From Sapria himalayana (lineage: Eukaryota; Streptophyta; Magnoliopsida; Malpighiales; Rafflesiaceae): a DNA stretch of 64,000 nucleotides. This document shows positions 39,601 to 52,749 of the stretch, piece after piece (the stretch's first letter is position 1; the number at the start of each line of letters is the position of its first letter). Position numbers and translations under genes: made by a program. The notes under the pieces are model-generated. The model searched no databases, was not told where the DNA came from, and saw only the letters and a list, made by a program, of their open reading frames with translations. The stretch is from positions 44,386 to 108,385 of the forward strand of contig JAREIK010000780.1 of assembly GCA_029783825.1 (NCBI GenBank), read 5' to 3'.

Positions 39601-42203
39601 TCGTTTATATGTTATATTTAAATAATAAAATAATAAAAAAATTATTTTTGTGATTTTTTATCATTTTTGAATGTTATAACTTTTGAAAATATAATAATTT
39701 TTATATTTTTTTCTAATGTACATATAATATTTAATTATAATAATCGTAATAATTACAAGACATTTAAATTCATTATAAGTAATTTTATAGATAGTTATTA
39801 TAAAATTGATCAAATAACAAATTAATAAACTATTCTTAATAAGATTGATAGCAATTAAAATGTAATTGCAAAACCTATATATAATGATTCAAAATCAAAG
39901 TAAAATATATTACTAACTAAGAATTTTTTGTATTTAAATGCTTACAACTTTTTATATACTTATATTTTTTTTTGATTAAAAATAAATTATTAAAAATATA
40001 GTTGTCTCGCTCATTATTTAATTTGTAATTAATATTTCTATAAAAAATAAACTAATAAATAATTAAAATGAATATTTAAAATTATAATGAATACAAATTA
40101 AAATGAGATTTATGATTTATTATATGTGGTATACATGTTTATTGATTTAATTATTTAGGAGTTTTGTCGTTTAGGAGTTTAGCAATTTATGTTTTTAGGC
40201 ATTTTGTGGTATATAGGTTTTATTTATATAATAAAAATACAAAATTTTTTTTTTGATTTTTTTTAGATTTTGAAAGGTTATAACGTTTGAAAATAAAATA
40301 ATTTTTAAAATCTTTTGAAATGTGAATACCATGTATAATTATATTAATCTTACTAATTATATATAATATAAATTCTATATAAACAATTTTATTGATAGAT
40401 ATTATAATAATGATCAAAAATTAAATTAATAAACAATTATTAATAATATAAATATTAATTAAAATATATTTACATAACAAAAAATGATTCAAAATCAAAT
40501 CAAAATATATTACTAAATAATAATATTTAATTTTAAAATTTATGATTCTTTTTATAAGCTTATATTTTTTTTTGATTAAAAATAAATTATTTAAATAATA
40601 TTTGTATTACTCGTAATTTATTTTGTAATTAATTTTTTAAATAATTAAACTATAAATAATTAAAATGAATATTTAAAATTATAATAAATATAAATAAAAT
40701 TGAGATTTATTATTTATTAAGTAGTATATAGATGTTAAAATGTTTATGTATTTAGGGGTTTTAGGGTTTATGAGCTTATTAATTTAAGTAAGTAAGCATT
40801 TAATGTTCTATAGGTTTTATTTAAAAAATAAAATAACTAAAAATTTATTTTTATTATTTTTTCTCATTCTTTAAGATTATAATCTTTGAAAATATAATAA
40901 TTTTTAAATATTTTACAAAAGTGAATACAATATTTATTTATAATAATCAAAATAATTATATATCATATAAATTCAATATAAACAATTTTATTGATAGATA
41001 TTCTAATAATTATCATTAAATAAATTAAAAATTTATTATGAATAAGATTGATATTACTTAAAACATAATATCAAAACCTAAAATGATTCAAAATCAAAAC
41101 AAAATATATTACTAAATAATAATTATTTGTTTTTAAATTTTTATTCTTTTTATGAGCTTATCAATTTTATTAATGAAAAATAATTTTGATAAATTTTATT
41201 TTTATCTCATAATTTATGTTATAATTAATACATATATAAAAATAAAAAACTAAACAATCAAAATTAATTTTTTTAATTATAATGAAAACAAATAAAAATG
41301 AAATTAATTAATTATTATTTAAGTTATACCGATTTAAAAAATTATCTATATAGAGGTATAGGGATTTTGTAGTTTAGTGATTTAAATGCTTAGGCATTTA
41401 GTGGTGTATAAGTTTTATTTTAACAATATAATAAAAAAGAAAAATATTTTTTTATTTTTACACATTTTCAAAGGTATAACCTTTGAAAATATAATAATTT
41501 TAAAATTTTTTTCAAAAGTGAATACAATATTTAGTTATAATAATCATTATATTTATATATCATATGAATTCAATATAAACATTTTTATTGATAAATATTC
41601 TAATAATATTGAAAAGATAACTTAATAATCTATTATTAATAAGATAGATATCAATTAAAATATAATTAAAAAACTTAAAATGATTCAGAAGCAACGCAAA
41701 ATATATTACTATACAATAATTTTTTGTTTTGAATTTTTTTTTGATTTAAAAAGTTTATCTATAATATTTTGATGAAAAATAATTTATATAAATTATATTT
41801 GTGTAACTCATAGATTATTTGTTAATTAATATTTTTCTAAAAATAAACAAATAAATAATAAAAATGAATATTTAAAATTATAATTAAAAAATGAGATTTA
41901 TTATTTATTATTTAGGGTATACCTGTATAATTTAAATTAGATCAGTCTTACTAATAATTTATTTTGTATTTATTATTTCTATAAAAATAAACTAAAAATT
42001 AATTAAAATAAAAATTTAAAATTATACTGAATAAAAATTAAAATGATATTTATGATTTATTATTAATGTATACTAGTTTAATTGATTAAGTATTTAGAGG
42101 TTTTGTCTCTTAGGAGTTCAGCGATTTAGGTTTTTACGCATTTAGTGGTTTATAGGTTTTATTTAATCAATAAAATAACAAAAAAAATTTGTAATTTTTT
42201 TGC

Positions 42204-42231
42204 ATTTTCATAGGTTATAACCTATGAAAAT
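42204..42231. repeat. Doubly substituted 28-bp palindrome in the dimer array
   Basis: The core here is ATAGGTTATAACCTAT, still perfectly symmetric over 28 bp. Related long monomers outside the array have the change in one arm only (CATAGGTTATAACCTTTG near 36000 and 56685), and others have neither. Both arms have therefore changed in a complementary way. The form repeats in every unit of the dimer array. Confidence 0.9.
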
Positions 42232-43829
42232 ATAATAATATTTAAATTTTTTGAAATGTGAATACAATATTTTGCTATAAAAATATTACTAATTATATAT
42301 GATATAAATTCAATATAAATAATTTTATTGATAGATATTATAATAATGATCAAATTTAAATTAATAAACTAATAATAAAAAGATTGAAATTAATTAAAAA
42401 CTATTTACAAAACCCAAATTGATTCAAAATAAAGTAAAATATATTACTGGATAATAATATTTAATTTTTAAATTTTTACTTCTTTTATAAGCATATATAT
42501 TTTTTGTTTAAAAATAAATTAATTAAAATCTATATGTCGCTCTCATAATTTAATTTGTAATAAATATTTTTATAAAAATAAACTAATAAATAATTAAAAT
42601 GAATATTAAAATTTATAATAAATAGAAATAAAACTTATATTTATTAATTATTAAGTAGTATATAGCGGTTTAATGGTTTATGTAATTAGGCATTAAGAGG
42701 TTTAAGAGTTTACTGATCTAACTGTGTATGCATTTAGTGGTTTATAGGTTTAATTAAAAAAATAAAATAATAACAAATGTATTTTTATTATTTTTTGATA
42801 TTTTCAAAGGTTATAACATTTGAAAATATAATAATTTTTAAATTTTTTTCAAAAGTGAATACAATATTTAGTTATAATAATCATTATATTTATATATCAT
42901 ATGAATTCAATATAAACATTTTTATTGATAAATATTCTAATAATATTGAAAAGATAACTTAATAATCTATTATTAATAAGATAGATACAATTAAAATATA
43001 ATTAAAAAACTTAAAATGATTCAGAAGCAACGCAAAATATATTACTATACAATAATTTTTTGTTTTGAATTTTTTTTTGATTTAAAAAGTTTATCTATAA
43101 TATTTTGATGAAAAATAATTTATATAAATTATATTTGTGTAACTCATAGATTATTTGTTAATTAATATTTTTCTAAAAATAAACAAATAAATAATAAAAA
43201 TGAATATTTAAAATTATAATTAAAAAATGAGATTTATTATTTATTATTTAGGGTATACCTGTATAATTTAAATTAGATCAGTCTTACTAATAATTTATTT
43301 TGTATTTATTATTTCTATAAAAATAAACTAAAAATTAATTAAAATAAAAATTTAAAATTATACTGAATAAAAATTAAAATGATATTTATGATTTATTATT
43401 AATGTATACTAGTTTAATTGATTAAGTATTTAGAGGTTTTGTCTCTTAGGAGTTCAGCGATTTAGGTTTTTACGCATTTAGTGGTTTATAGGTTTTATTT
43501 AATCAATAAAATAACAAAAAAAAATTTGTAATTTTTTTGCATTTTCATAGGTTATAACCTATGAAAATATAATAATATTTAAATTTTTTTGAAATGTGAA
43601 TACAATATTTTGCTATAAAAATATTACTAATTATATATGATATAAATTCAATATAAATAATTTTATTGATAGATATTATAATAATGATCAAATTTAAATT
43701 AATAAACTAATAATAAAAAGATTGAAATTAATTAAAAACTATTTACAAAACCCAAATTGATTCAAAATAAAGTAAAATATATTACTGGATAATAATATTT
43801 AATTTTTAAATTTTTACTTCTTTTATAAG

Positions 43830-43992
43830 AGGTTTAATGGTTTAAGAGTTTAAAATGAATATTAATTATATTACTTTAAGAGTTTAAGAGTTTAAGAGTT
43901 TAAATTTTTAAATTTTTACTTCTTTTATAATAATATATTACTGGATAATAATAATTATTTATTAGTTTATAAAAATAAACTAATAAATAATT
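43830..43992. repeat. Templated-insertion patchwork with 17-bp snap-back hairpin
   Basis: In unit 2, about 77-95 bp of normal sequence after CTTCTTTTATAAG is replaced by about 137-155 bp of patches that each match strings found elsewhere in the same unit: GAGGTTTAATGGTTTAAG, AAAATGAATATTAA, a threefold TTTAAGAG, a second TTTTTACTTCTTTTATA, and ATATATTACTGGATAATAAT. The end contains AATTATTTATTAGTTTA (43953-43969), the exact reverse complement of 43976-43992 across a 6-nt loop. The other five units are regular here. This fits microhomology-templated repair with fold-back priming. Confidence 0.85.
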
Positions 43993-46900
43993 AAAATGAA
44001 TATTAAAATTTATAATAAATAGAAATAAAACTTATATTTATTAATTATTAAGTAGTATATAGCGGTTTAATGGTTTATGTAATTAGGCATTAAGAGGTTT
44101 AAGAGTTTACTGATTTAACTGTGTATGCATTTAGTGGTTTATAGGTTTAATTAAAAAAATAAAATAATAACAAATGTATTTTTATTATTTTTTGATATTT
44201 TCAAAGGTTATAACATTTGAAAATATAATAATTTTTAAATTTTTTTCAAAAGTGAATACAATATTTAGTTATAATAATCATTATATTTATATATCATATG
44301 AATTCAATATAAACATTTTTATTGATAAATATTCTAATAATATTGAAAAGATAACTTAATAATCTATTATTAATAAGATAGATACAATTAAAATATAATT
44401 AAAAAACTTAAAATGATTCAGAAGCAACGCAAAATATATTACTATACAATAATTTTTTGTTTTGAATTTTTTTTTGATTTAAAAAGTTTATCTATAATAT
44501 TTTGATGAAAAATAATTTATATAAATTATATTTGTGTAACTCATAGATTATTTGTTAATTAATATTTTTCTAAAAATAAACAAATAAATAATAAAAATGA
44601 ATATTTAAAATTATAATTAAAAAATGAGATTTATTATTTATTATTTAGGGTATACCTGTATAATTTAAATTAGATCAGTCTTACTAATAATTTATTTTGT
44701 ATTTATTATTTCTATAAAAATAAACTAAAAATTAATTAAAATAAAAATTTAAAATTATACTGAATAAAAATTAAAATGATATTTATGATTTATTATTAAT
44801 GTATACTAGTTTAATTGATTAAGTATTTAGAGGTTTTGTCTCTTAGGAGTTCAGCGATTTAGGTTTTTACGCATTTAGTGGTTTATAGGTTTTATTTAAT
44901 CAATAAAATAACAAAAAAAAATTTGTAATTTTTTTGCATTTTCATAGGTTATAACCTATGAAAATATAATAATATTTAAATTTTTTGAAATGTGAATACA
45001 ATATTTTGCTATAAAAATATTACTAATTATATATGATATAAATTCAATATAAATAATTTTATTGATAGATATTATAATAATGATCAAATTTAAATTAATA
45101 AACTAATAATAAAAAGATTGAAATTAATTAAAAACTATTTACAAAACCCAAATTGATTCAAAATAAAGTAAAATATATTACTGGATAATAATATTTAATT
45201 TTTAAATTTTTACTTCTTTTATAAGCATATATATTTTTTGTTTAAAAATAAATTAATTAAAATCTATATGTCGCTCTCATAATTTAATTTGTAATAAATA
45301 TTTTTATAAAAATAAACTAATAAATAATTAAAATGAATATTAAAATTTATAATAAATAGAAATAAAACTTATATTTATTAATTATTAAGTAGTATATAGC
45401 GGTTTAATGGTTTATGTAATTAGGCATTAAGAGGTTTAAGAGTTTACTGATCTAACTGTGTATGCATTTAGTGGTTTATAGGTTTAATTAAAAAAATAAA
45501 ATAATAACAAATATATTTTTATTATTTTTTGATATTTTCAAAGGTTATAACATTTGAAAATATAATAATTTTTAAATTTTTTTCAAAAGTGAATACAATA
45601 TTTAGTTATAATAATCATTATATTTATATATCATATGAATTCAATATAAACATTTTTATTGATAAATATTCTAATAATATTGAAAAGATAACTTAATAAT
45701 CTATTATTAATAAGATAGATATCAATTAAAATATAATTAAAAAACTTAAAATGATTCAGAAGCAACGCAAAATATATTACTATACAATAATTTTTTGTTT
45801 TGAATTTTTTTTTGATTTAAAAAGTTTATCTATAATATTTTGATGAAAAATAATTTATATAAATTATATTTGTGTAACTCATAGATTATTTGTTAATTAA
45901 TATTTTTCTAAAAATAAACAAATAAATAATAAAAATGAATATTTAAAATTATAATTAAAAAATGAGATTTATTATTTATTATTTAGGGTATACCTGTATA
46001 ATTTAAATTAGATCAGTCTTACTAATAATTTATTTTGTATTTATTATTTCTATAAAAATAAACTAAAAATTAATTAAAATAAAAATTTAAAATTATACTG
46101 AATAAAAATTAAAATGATATTTATGATTTATTATTAATGTATACTAGTTTAATTGATTAAGTATTTAGAGGTTTTGTCTCTTAGGAGTTCAGCGATTTAG
46201 GTTTTTACGCATTTAGTGGTTTATAGGTTTTATTTAATCAATAAAATAACAAAAAAAAATTTGTAATTTTTTTGCATTTTCATAGGTTATAACCTATGAA
46301 AATATAATAATATTTAAATTTTTTGAAATGTGAATACAATATTTTGCTATAAAAATATTACTAATTATATATGATATAAATTCAATATAAATAATTTTAT
46401 TGATAGATATTATAATAATGATCAAATTTAAATTAATAAACTAATAATAAAAAGATTGAAATTAATTAAAAACTATTTACAAAACCCAAATTGATTCAAA
46501 ATAAAGTAAAATATATTACTGGATAATAATATTTAATTTTTAAATTTTTACTTCTTTTATAAGCATATATATTTTTGTTTAAAAATAAATTAATTAAAAT
46601 CTATATGTCGCTCTCATAATTTAATTTGTAATAAATATTTTTATAAAAATAAACTAATAAATAATTAAAATGAATATTAAAATTTATAATAAATAGAAAT
46701 AAAACTTATATTTATTAATTATTAAGTAGTATATAGCGGTTTAATGGTTTATGTAATTAGGCATTAAGAGGTTTAAGAGTTTACTGATCTAACTGTGTAT
46801 GCATTTAGTGGTTTATAGGTTTAATTAAAAAAATAAAATAATAACAAATGTATTTTTATTATTTTTTGATATTTTCAAAGGTTATAACATTTGAAAATAT

Positions 46901-49651
46901 AATAATTTTTAAATTTTTTTCAAAAGTGAATACAATATTTAGTTATAATAATCATTATATTTATATATCATATGAATTCAATATAAACATTTTTATTGAT
47001 AAATATTCTAATAATATTGAAAAGATAACTTAATAATCTATTATTAATAAGATAGATATCAATTAAAATATAATTAAAAAACTTAAAATGATTCAGAAGC
47101 AACGCAAAATATATTACTATCCAATAATTTTTTGTTTTGAATTTTTTTTTGATTTAAAAAGTTTATCTATAATATTTTGATGAAAAATAATTTATATAAA
47201 TTATATTTGTGTAACTCATAGATTATTTGTTAATTAATATTTTTCTAAAAATAAACAAATAAATAATAAAAATGAATATTTAAAATTATAATTAAAAAAT
47301 GAGATTTATTATTTATTATTTAGGGTATACCTGTATAATTTAAATTAGATCAGTCTTACTAATAATTTATTTTGTATTTATTATTTCTATAAAAATAAAC
47401 TAAAAATTAATTAAAATAAAAATTTAAAATTATACTGAATAAAAATTAAAATGATATTTATGATTTATTATTAATGTATACTAGTTTAATTGATTAAGTA
47501 TTTAGAGGTTTTGTCTCTTAGGAGTTCAGCGATTTAGGTTTTTACGCATTTAGTGGTTTATAGGTTTTATTTAATCAATAAAATAACAAAAAAAAATTTG
47601 TAATTTTTTTGCATTTTCATAGGTTATAACCTATGAAAATATAATAATATTTAAATTTTTTTGAAATGTGAATACAATATTTTGCTATAAAAATATTACT
47701 AATTATATATGATATAAATTCAATATAAATAATTTTATTGATAGATATTATAATAATGATCAAATTTAAATTAATAAACTAATAATAAAAAGATTGAAAT
47801 TAATTAAAAACTATTTACAAAACCCAAATTGATTCAAAATAAAGTAAAATATATTACTGGATAATAATATTTAATTTTTAAATTTTTACTTCTTTTATAA
47901 GCATATATATTTTTTGTTTAAAAATAAATTAATTAAAATCTATATGTCGCTCTCATAATTTAATTTGTAATAAATATTTTTATAAAAATAAACTAATAAA
48001 TAATTAAAATGAATATTAAAATTTATAATAAATAGAAATAAAACTTATATTTATTAATTATTAAGTAGTATATAGCGGTTTAATGGTTTATGTAATTAGG
48101 CATTAAGAGGTTTAAGAGTTTACTGATCTAACTGTGTATGCATTTAGTGGTTTATAGGTTTAATTAAAAAAATAAAATAATAACAAATGTATTTTTATTA
48201 TTTTTTGATATTTTCAAAGGTTATAACATTTGAAAATATAATAATTTTTAAATTTTTTTCAAAAGTGAATACAATATTTAGTTATAATAATCATTATATT
48301 TATATATCATATGAATTCAATATAAACATTTTTATTGATAAATATTCTAATAATATTGAAAAGATAACTTAATAATCTATTATTAATAAGATAGATATCA
48401 ATTAAAATATAATTAAAAAACTTAAAATGATTCAGAAGCAACGCAAAATATATTACTATACAATAATTTTTTGTTTTGAATTTTTTTTTGATTTAAAAAG
48501 TTTATTTATAATATTTTGATGAAAAATAATTTATATAAATTATATTTGTGTAACTCATAGATTATTTGTTAATTAATATTTTTCTAAAAATAAACAAATA
48601 AATAATAAAAATGAATATTTAAAATTATAATTAAAAAATGAGATTTATTATTTATTATTTAGGGTATACCTGTATAATTTAAATTAGATCAGTCTTACTA
48701 ATAATTTATTTTGTATTTATTATTTCTATAAAAATAAACTAAAAATTAATTAAAATAAAAATTTAAAATTATACTGAATAAAAATTAAAATGATATTTAT
48801 GATTTATTATTAATGTATACTAGTTTAATTGATTAAGTATTTAGAGGTTTTGTCTCTTAGGAGTTCAGCGATTTAGGTTTTTACGCATTTAGTGGTTTAT
48901 AGGTTTTATTTAATCAATAAAATAACAAAAAAAAATTTGTAATTTTTTTGCATTTTCATAGGTTATAACCTATGAAAATATAATAATATTTAAATTTTTT
49001 TGAAATGTGAATACAATATTTTGCTATAAAAATATTACTAATTATATATGATATAAATTCAATATAAATAATTTTATTGATAGATATTATAATAATGATC
49101 AAATTTAAATTAATAAACTAATAATAAAAAGATTGAAATTAATTAAAAACTATTTACAAAACCCAAATTGATTCAAAATAAAGTAAAATATATTACTGGA
49201 TAATAATATTTAATTTTTAAATTTTTACTTCTTTTATAAGCATATATATTTTTTGTTTAAAAATAAATTAATTAAAATCTATATGTCGCTCTCATAATTT
49301 AATTTGTAATAAATATTTTTATAAAAATAAACTAATAAATAATTAAAATGAATATTAAAATTTATAATAAATAGAAATAAAACTTATATTTATTAATTAT
49401 TAAGTAGTATATAGCGGTTTAATGGTTTATGTAATTAGGCATTAAGAGGTTTAAGAGTTTACTGATTTAACTGTGTATGCATTTAGTGGTTTATAGGTTT
49501 AATTAAAAAAATAAAATAATAACAAATGTATTTTTATTATTTATTGAAATTTTCAAAGGTTATAACATTTGAAAATATAATAATTTTTAAATTTTTCTTA
49601 AATGTGAATACAGTATTTAGTTATAATAATCATTATATTTATATATCATAT

Positions 49652-52165
49652 AAATTTAATATAAATAATTTTTTTGATAAATATTCTAATAATGATCAAA
49701 AAATAAATTAATAATATATTATTAATAAGATAGATATCAATTAAAATATAATTATAAAACATAAAATGATTCAGAAGAAAAGCAAAATATATTACTATAT
49801 AATAATTTTTTGTTTTACATTTTTTTTCTTTTAAAAAGTTTATCAATAATTTTTTGATGAAAAAAATTATATAAATTATATTTGTCTAACTCAATTTATT
49901 TTGTAATTAATATTTATATATAAATAATCAAATAAATAATAAAAATGAATATTTAAAATTATAATGAAAAAAAATGAGATTTATTATTTATTATTTATTA
50001 TTTAGGGATACCGGTTTAATTTAAATAAGATCTGTCTCTCTAATAATTTATTTTGTAATTAATATTTTTATAAAATATATTGATAAATAATTAATATAAA
50101 AATTTAAAATTATACTGAATAAAAATTAAAATGAGATTAATGATTTATTATTAATATATACCACTTTAATGATTTTAGTATTTAAAGGTTTTGTCGTTAA
50201 AAGTTTAGCGATTAATGTTTTTAGTCTTTTAGTGGTTTATAGGTTTTATTTAAAAAAATAAAATTACAAAAAAAATTTTATAATTTTTTATCATTTTCAT
50301 AGGTTATAACATTTGAAAATATAATAATATTTATAATTTTTGAAATTTTAATACAATATTTTGTTATAATAATATTAATAGTTAATATATCATATAAATT
50401 CAATATAAACAATTTTATTGATAGATAATATAATAATGATCAAAATTTAAATTAATAAACAATTAATAAAAAGATTTATAATAATTAATAAATATTTACA
50501 AAACCCAAAATGATTCAAAATTAAAGTTAATATAGTATTGGATAATAATTTTAATTTTTAAATTTTTAGTTCTTTTATAAGCATATATATTTTTTGATTA
50601 AAAATAAATTAATTAAAATATATATGTTGCTCTCATAATTTAATTTGTAATAAATATTTCTATAAATTTAAAATAATAAATAATTAAAATGAATATTTAA
50701 AATTATAATAAATAGAAATAAATATTAGATTTATTAATTATTAAGTAGTATATAGCGGTTTAATGGTTTATGTATTTATGCATTATGAGGTTTAGGAGTT
50801 TACTGATTTAACTGTGTATGCATTTAGTTGTTTATAGGTTTTATTAAAAAAATAAATAATAAAAAAGTTATTTTTATTATTTTTTGATATTTTCAAAGGT
50901 TATAACCTTTGAAAATATATTAAATTTTAAATTTTTTTTTAAATGTGAATACAAGATTTTGTTATAATAATCATTATATTTATATATCATATAAATTCAA
51001 TATAAAAAATTTTATTGATAAATATTCTAATAATGATCAAAAAATAAATTAATAATCTATTATTAATAAGATAGATATCAATTAAAATATAATTACAAAA
51101 CCTAAAAAAGATTCAAAAGAAAATCAAAATATATTACTATATAATAATTTTTTGTTTTGAATTTTTTTTTATTTTAAAAAGTTTATCAATAATTTTGATG
51201 AAAAATAATTTATATAAATTATATTTGTCTAACTCAATTTATTTTGTGATTAATATTTATGTATAAATAAACAAATAAATAATTAAAATGAATATTTAAA
51301 ATTATAATGAAAAAAATGAGATATATTATTTATTATTTAGGGATACCAGTTTAATTTAAATTAGATTTGTCTCACAAATAATTTATTTTGTTATTTATAT
51401 TTCTATAAAATAAATTGATAAATAATTAAAATAAAAATTTTAAATTATATTGAATAAAGATTAAAATGACATTTATGACTTATTATTAATGTATACCAGC
51501 TTAATGATTTATGTGTTTAGAGGTTTTTTCGATATGAGTTTAGTGATTTATCTTTTTAGGCTTTTAGTGGTTTATAGGTTTTATTTAAAAAAATAAAATA
51601 ACTAAACAAATTTCTATAATTTTTTATCATTTTCCTAGGTTATAACATTTGAAAATATAATAATATTTAAAATTTTTTGAAATTTTAATACAATATTTTG
51701 TTATAATAATATTAATAATTATATATCATATAAATTTAATATAAATAATTTTATTGATAGATATTATAATAATGATCAAAAATTAAATTTATAAACTATT
51801 AATATTAGATAGATATTAATTAAAAAATATTTACAAAACCCAAATTGATTCAAAATTAATGTAACTTATATTACTTGATAATGATTTTTAATATTTAAAT
51901 TTATACTTCTTTTATAAGCGTATATTTTTATTAGATAAATAATATATTCTTTAAATTATATTTGTCCCACTCATAATTTATTTTGTAATAAATATTTCTA
52001 AATAAATACACTAATAAATAATTAAAATGAATATTAAAAAATATAATAAATTGCAATAAAAAATAGATTTATTAATTATTAAGTAGTATTTAGCAGTTTA
52101 ATGGTTTATGTATTTATGCATTACGGGGTTTATGAGTTTACTGATTTAACTTTATATGCATTTAG
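49652..52165. repeat. AT-rich satellite array, segment 5 (diverged dimers)
   Basis: Continues the standard/long alternation (modules near 49985 long, 50745 standard, 51335 long, 52085 standard) but with many differences from the homogeneous units, for example AAATTT instead of GAATTC at 49652. These look like older relatives from which the six-copy array was amplified. The last monomer is cut by the hAT insertion within its telomere-like module. Confidence 0.93.
52158..52165 (+). repeat. hAT target-site duplication, left
   Basis: GCATTTAG directly precedes the element; GCATTGAG follows it at 55858-55865. Seven of eight bases agree. Removing the element and one copy restores the normal satellite string GCATTTAGTGGTTTATAGG. 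Eight-bp duplications are diagnostic of the hAT superfamily. The single mismatch indicates an insertion old enough to have mutated. Confidence 0.93.
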
Positions 52166-52182
52166 TAGGGCTGCTCACGGGA
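52166..52182 (+). repeat. hAT left terminal inverted repeat
   Basis: TAGGGCTGCTCACGGGA matches the right end (55841-55857, reverse complement TAGGAGTGCTCATGGGA) at 14 of 17 positions. The form resembles the TAGGG.TG ends of Ac/Tam3-type elements. Confidence 0.93.
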
Positions 52183-52749
52183 CTCGGAGATTCGCGACCC
52201 AACCCTAAGTCTTGTCCCGAAAAAATCGGGACTGAGAAAAATCCGTTGACTTTGACTTTTCCCGTCCCATTCTTTCATGTATCTTTTCATTTGGGATGGT
52301 TCCAGATCTTAAGCAATATTCATCCCGAGAACCATCCCGTCCTAAAATATCGATACTAGAACCAGGAATATATATATATATATAACATGAAGATGCCACC
52401 AATTCCCCTACTGCCCATCCAATTCCGAAGCACCTATTGCTGTTCTGATGAGTTCCAGGCCACCTCACGCTATTCCAGCCATGTTCATTTAGGTCCAGCC
52501 CTTGTCCGTCGAACTTCTGGTTGCCTCCACCATGTCTCAGATGCCACGAGCATTTTTGGGTGTTTTTCTGACGAGAATTGAGTGATTAATTATTATTATT
52601 ATTATGTGTGTCAATTAGTTTTGTTGAGTATTGGTTGTGGTGTTGTGGTTGGGCCGAGTGGGTGGGCTGAATGAGTTATAGTATGTTTTGTAATGCTTGA
52701 TTGTTTGAAATATTTATATGTATTTATACTTAACATAACATATTAATTA
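52183..52749 (+). other. hAT 5' subterminal and leader region
   Basis: Contains a 5' subterminal zone with several GGGA/TCCC clusters, an (AT)n microsatellite at about 52367-52384, and an (ATT)n microsatellite at about 52589-52606. Short open frames lie on both strands (52205-52468 minus, 52387-52581 plus), but they have no recognisable domain. This is most likely untranslated leader or intron sequence preceding the transposase start near 52750. Confidence 0.6.

Larger units (their letters stand above)
32800..41565. repeat. AT-rich satellite array, segment 4
   Basis: About 15 monomers, with modules near 32800, 32960, 33535, 34130, 34670, 35265, 35715 (long), 36460, 37060 (long), 37740, 38335, 38930, 39525, 40125, 40725 and 41325; the first is truncated and fused to the second. 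The order 37740-40725 again matches 7240-10730 but lacks one subtype (the one at 8400). The last monomer switches subtype internally near 41500-41566 as it enters the homogeneous dimer array. Confidence 0.93.
41566..49651. repeat. Homogeneous dimer higher-order repeat, six copies of ~1338 bp
   Basis: A GAATTC site marks the phase at 41566, 42903, 44300, 45637, 46974 and 48313, giving units of 1337, 1397, 1337, 1337 and 1339 bp; the sixth unit ends near 49651 and lacks the next site. Each unit joins one standard (about 596 bp) and one long (about 741 bp) monomer. Units are nearly identical, unlike the diverged monomers elsewhere, so the array arose recently by unequal exchange or replication-based amplification. 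Rare variants group copies: units 2 and 3 share loss of the AT in GATATC (near 42985 and 44380), and unit 5 has CTATCCAAT where the others have CTATACAAT. Identity to the consensus fades at about 49540-49600. Confidence 0.95.

Noticed and set aside
42777..42962. Repeated 61-codon plus-strand frame (also at 44174, 46848, 48187 and 49526), looking like a conserved small protein family.
   Set aside because: It is the same satellite segment repeated in each dimer unit; the frame is conserved only because the DNA is near-identical. One unit lost the start (ATG to ATA near 45511), and composition is I/N/Y/F/K as in any AT-rich frame.
41566..49651. CRISPR array.
   Set aside because: Repeat units are over 1.3 kb with no short repeat/spacer structure, and the setting is a plant satellite.
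52205..52468. Minus-strand 87-codon frame at the left of the hAT element.
   Set aside because: It spans the subterminal repeats and an (AT)n tract translated as IYIYI; a by-product of element structure.
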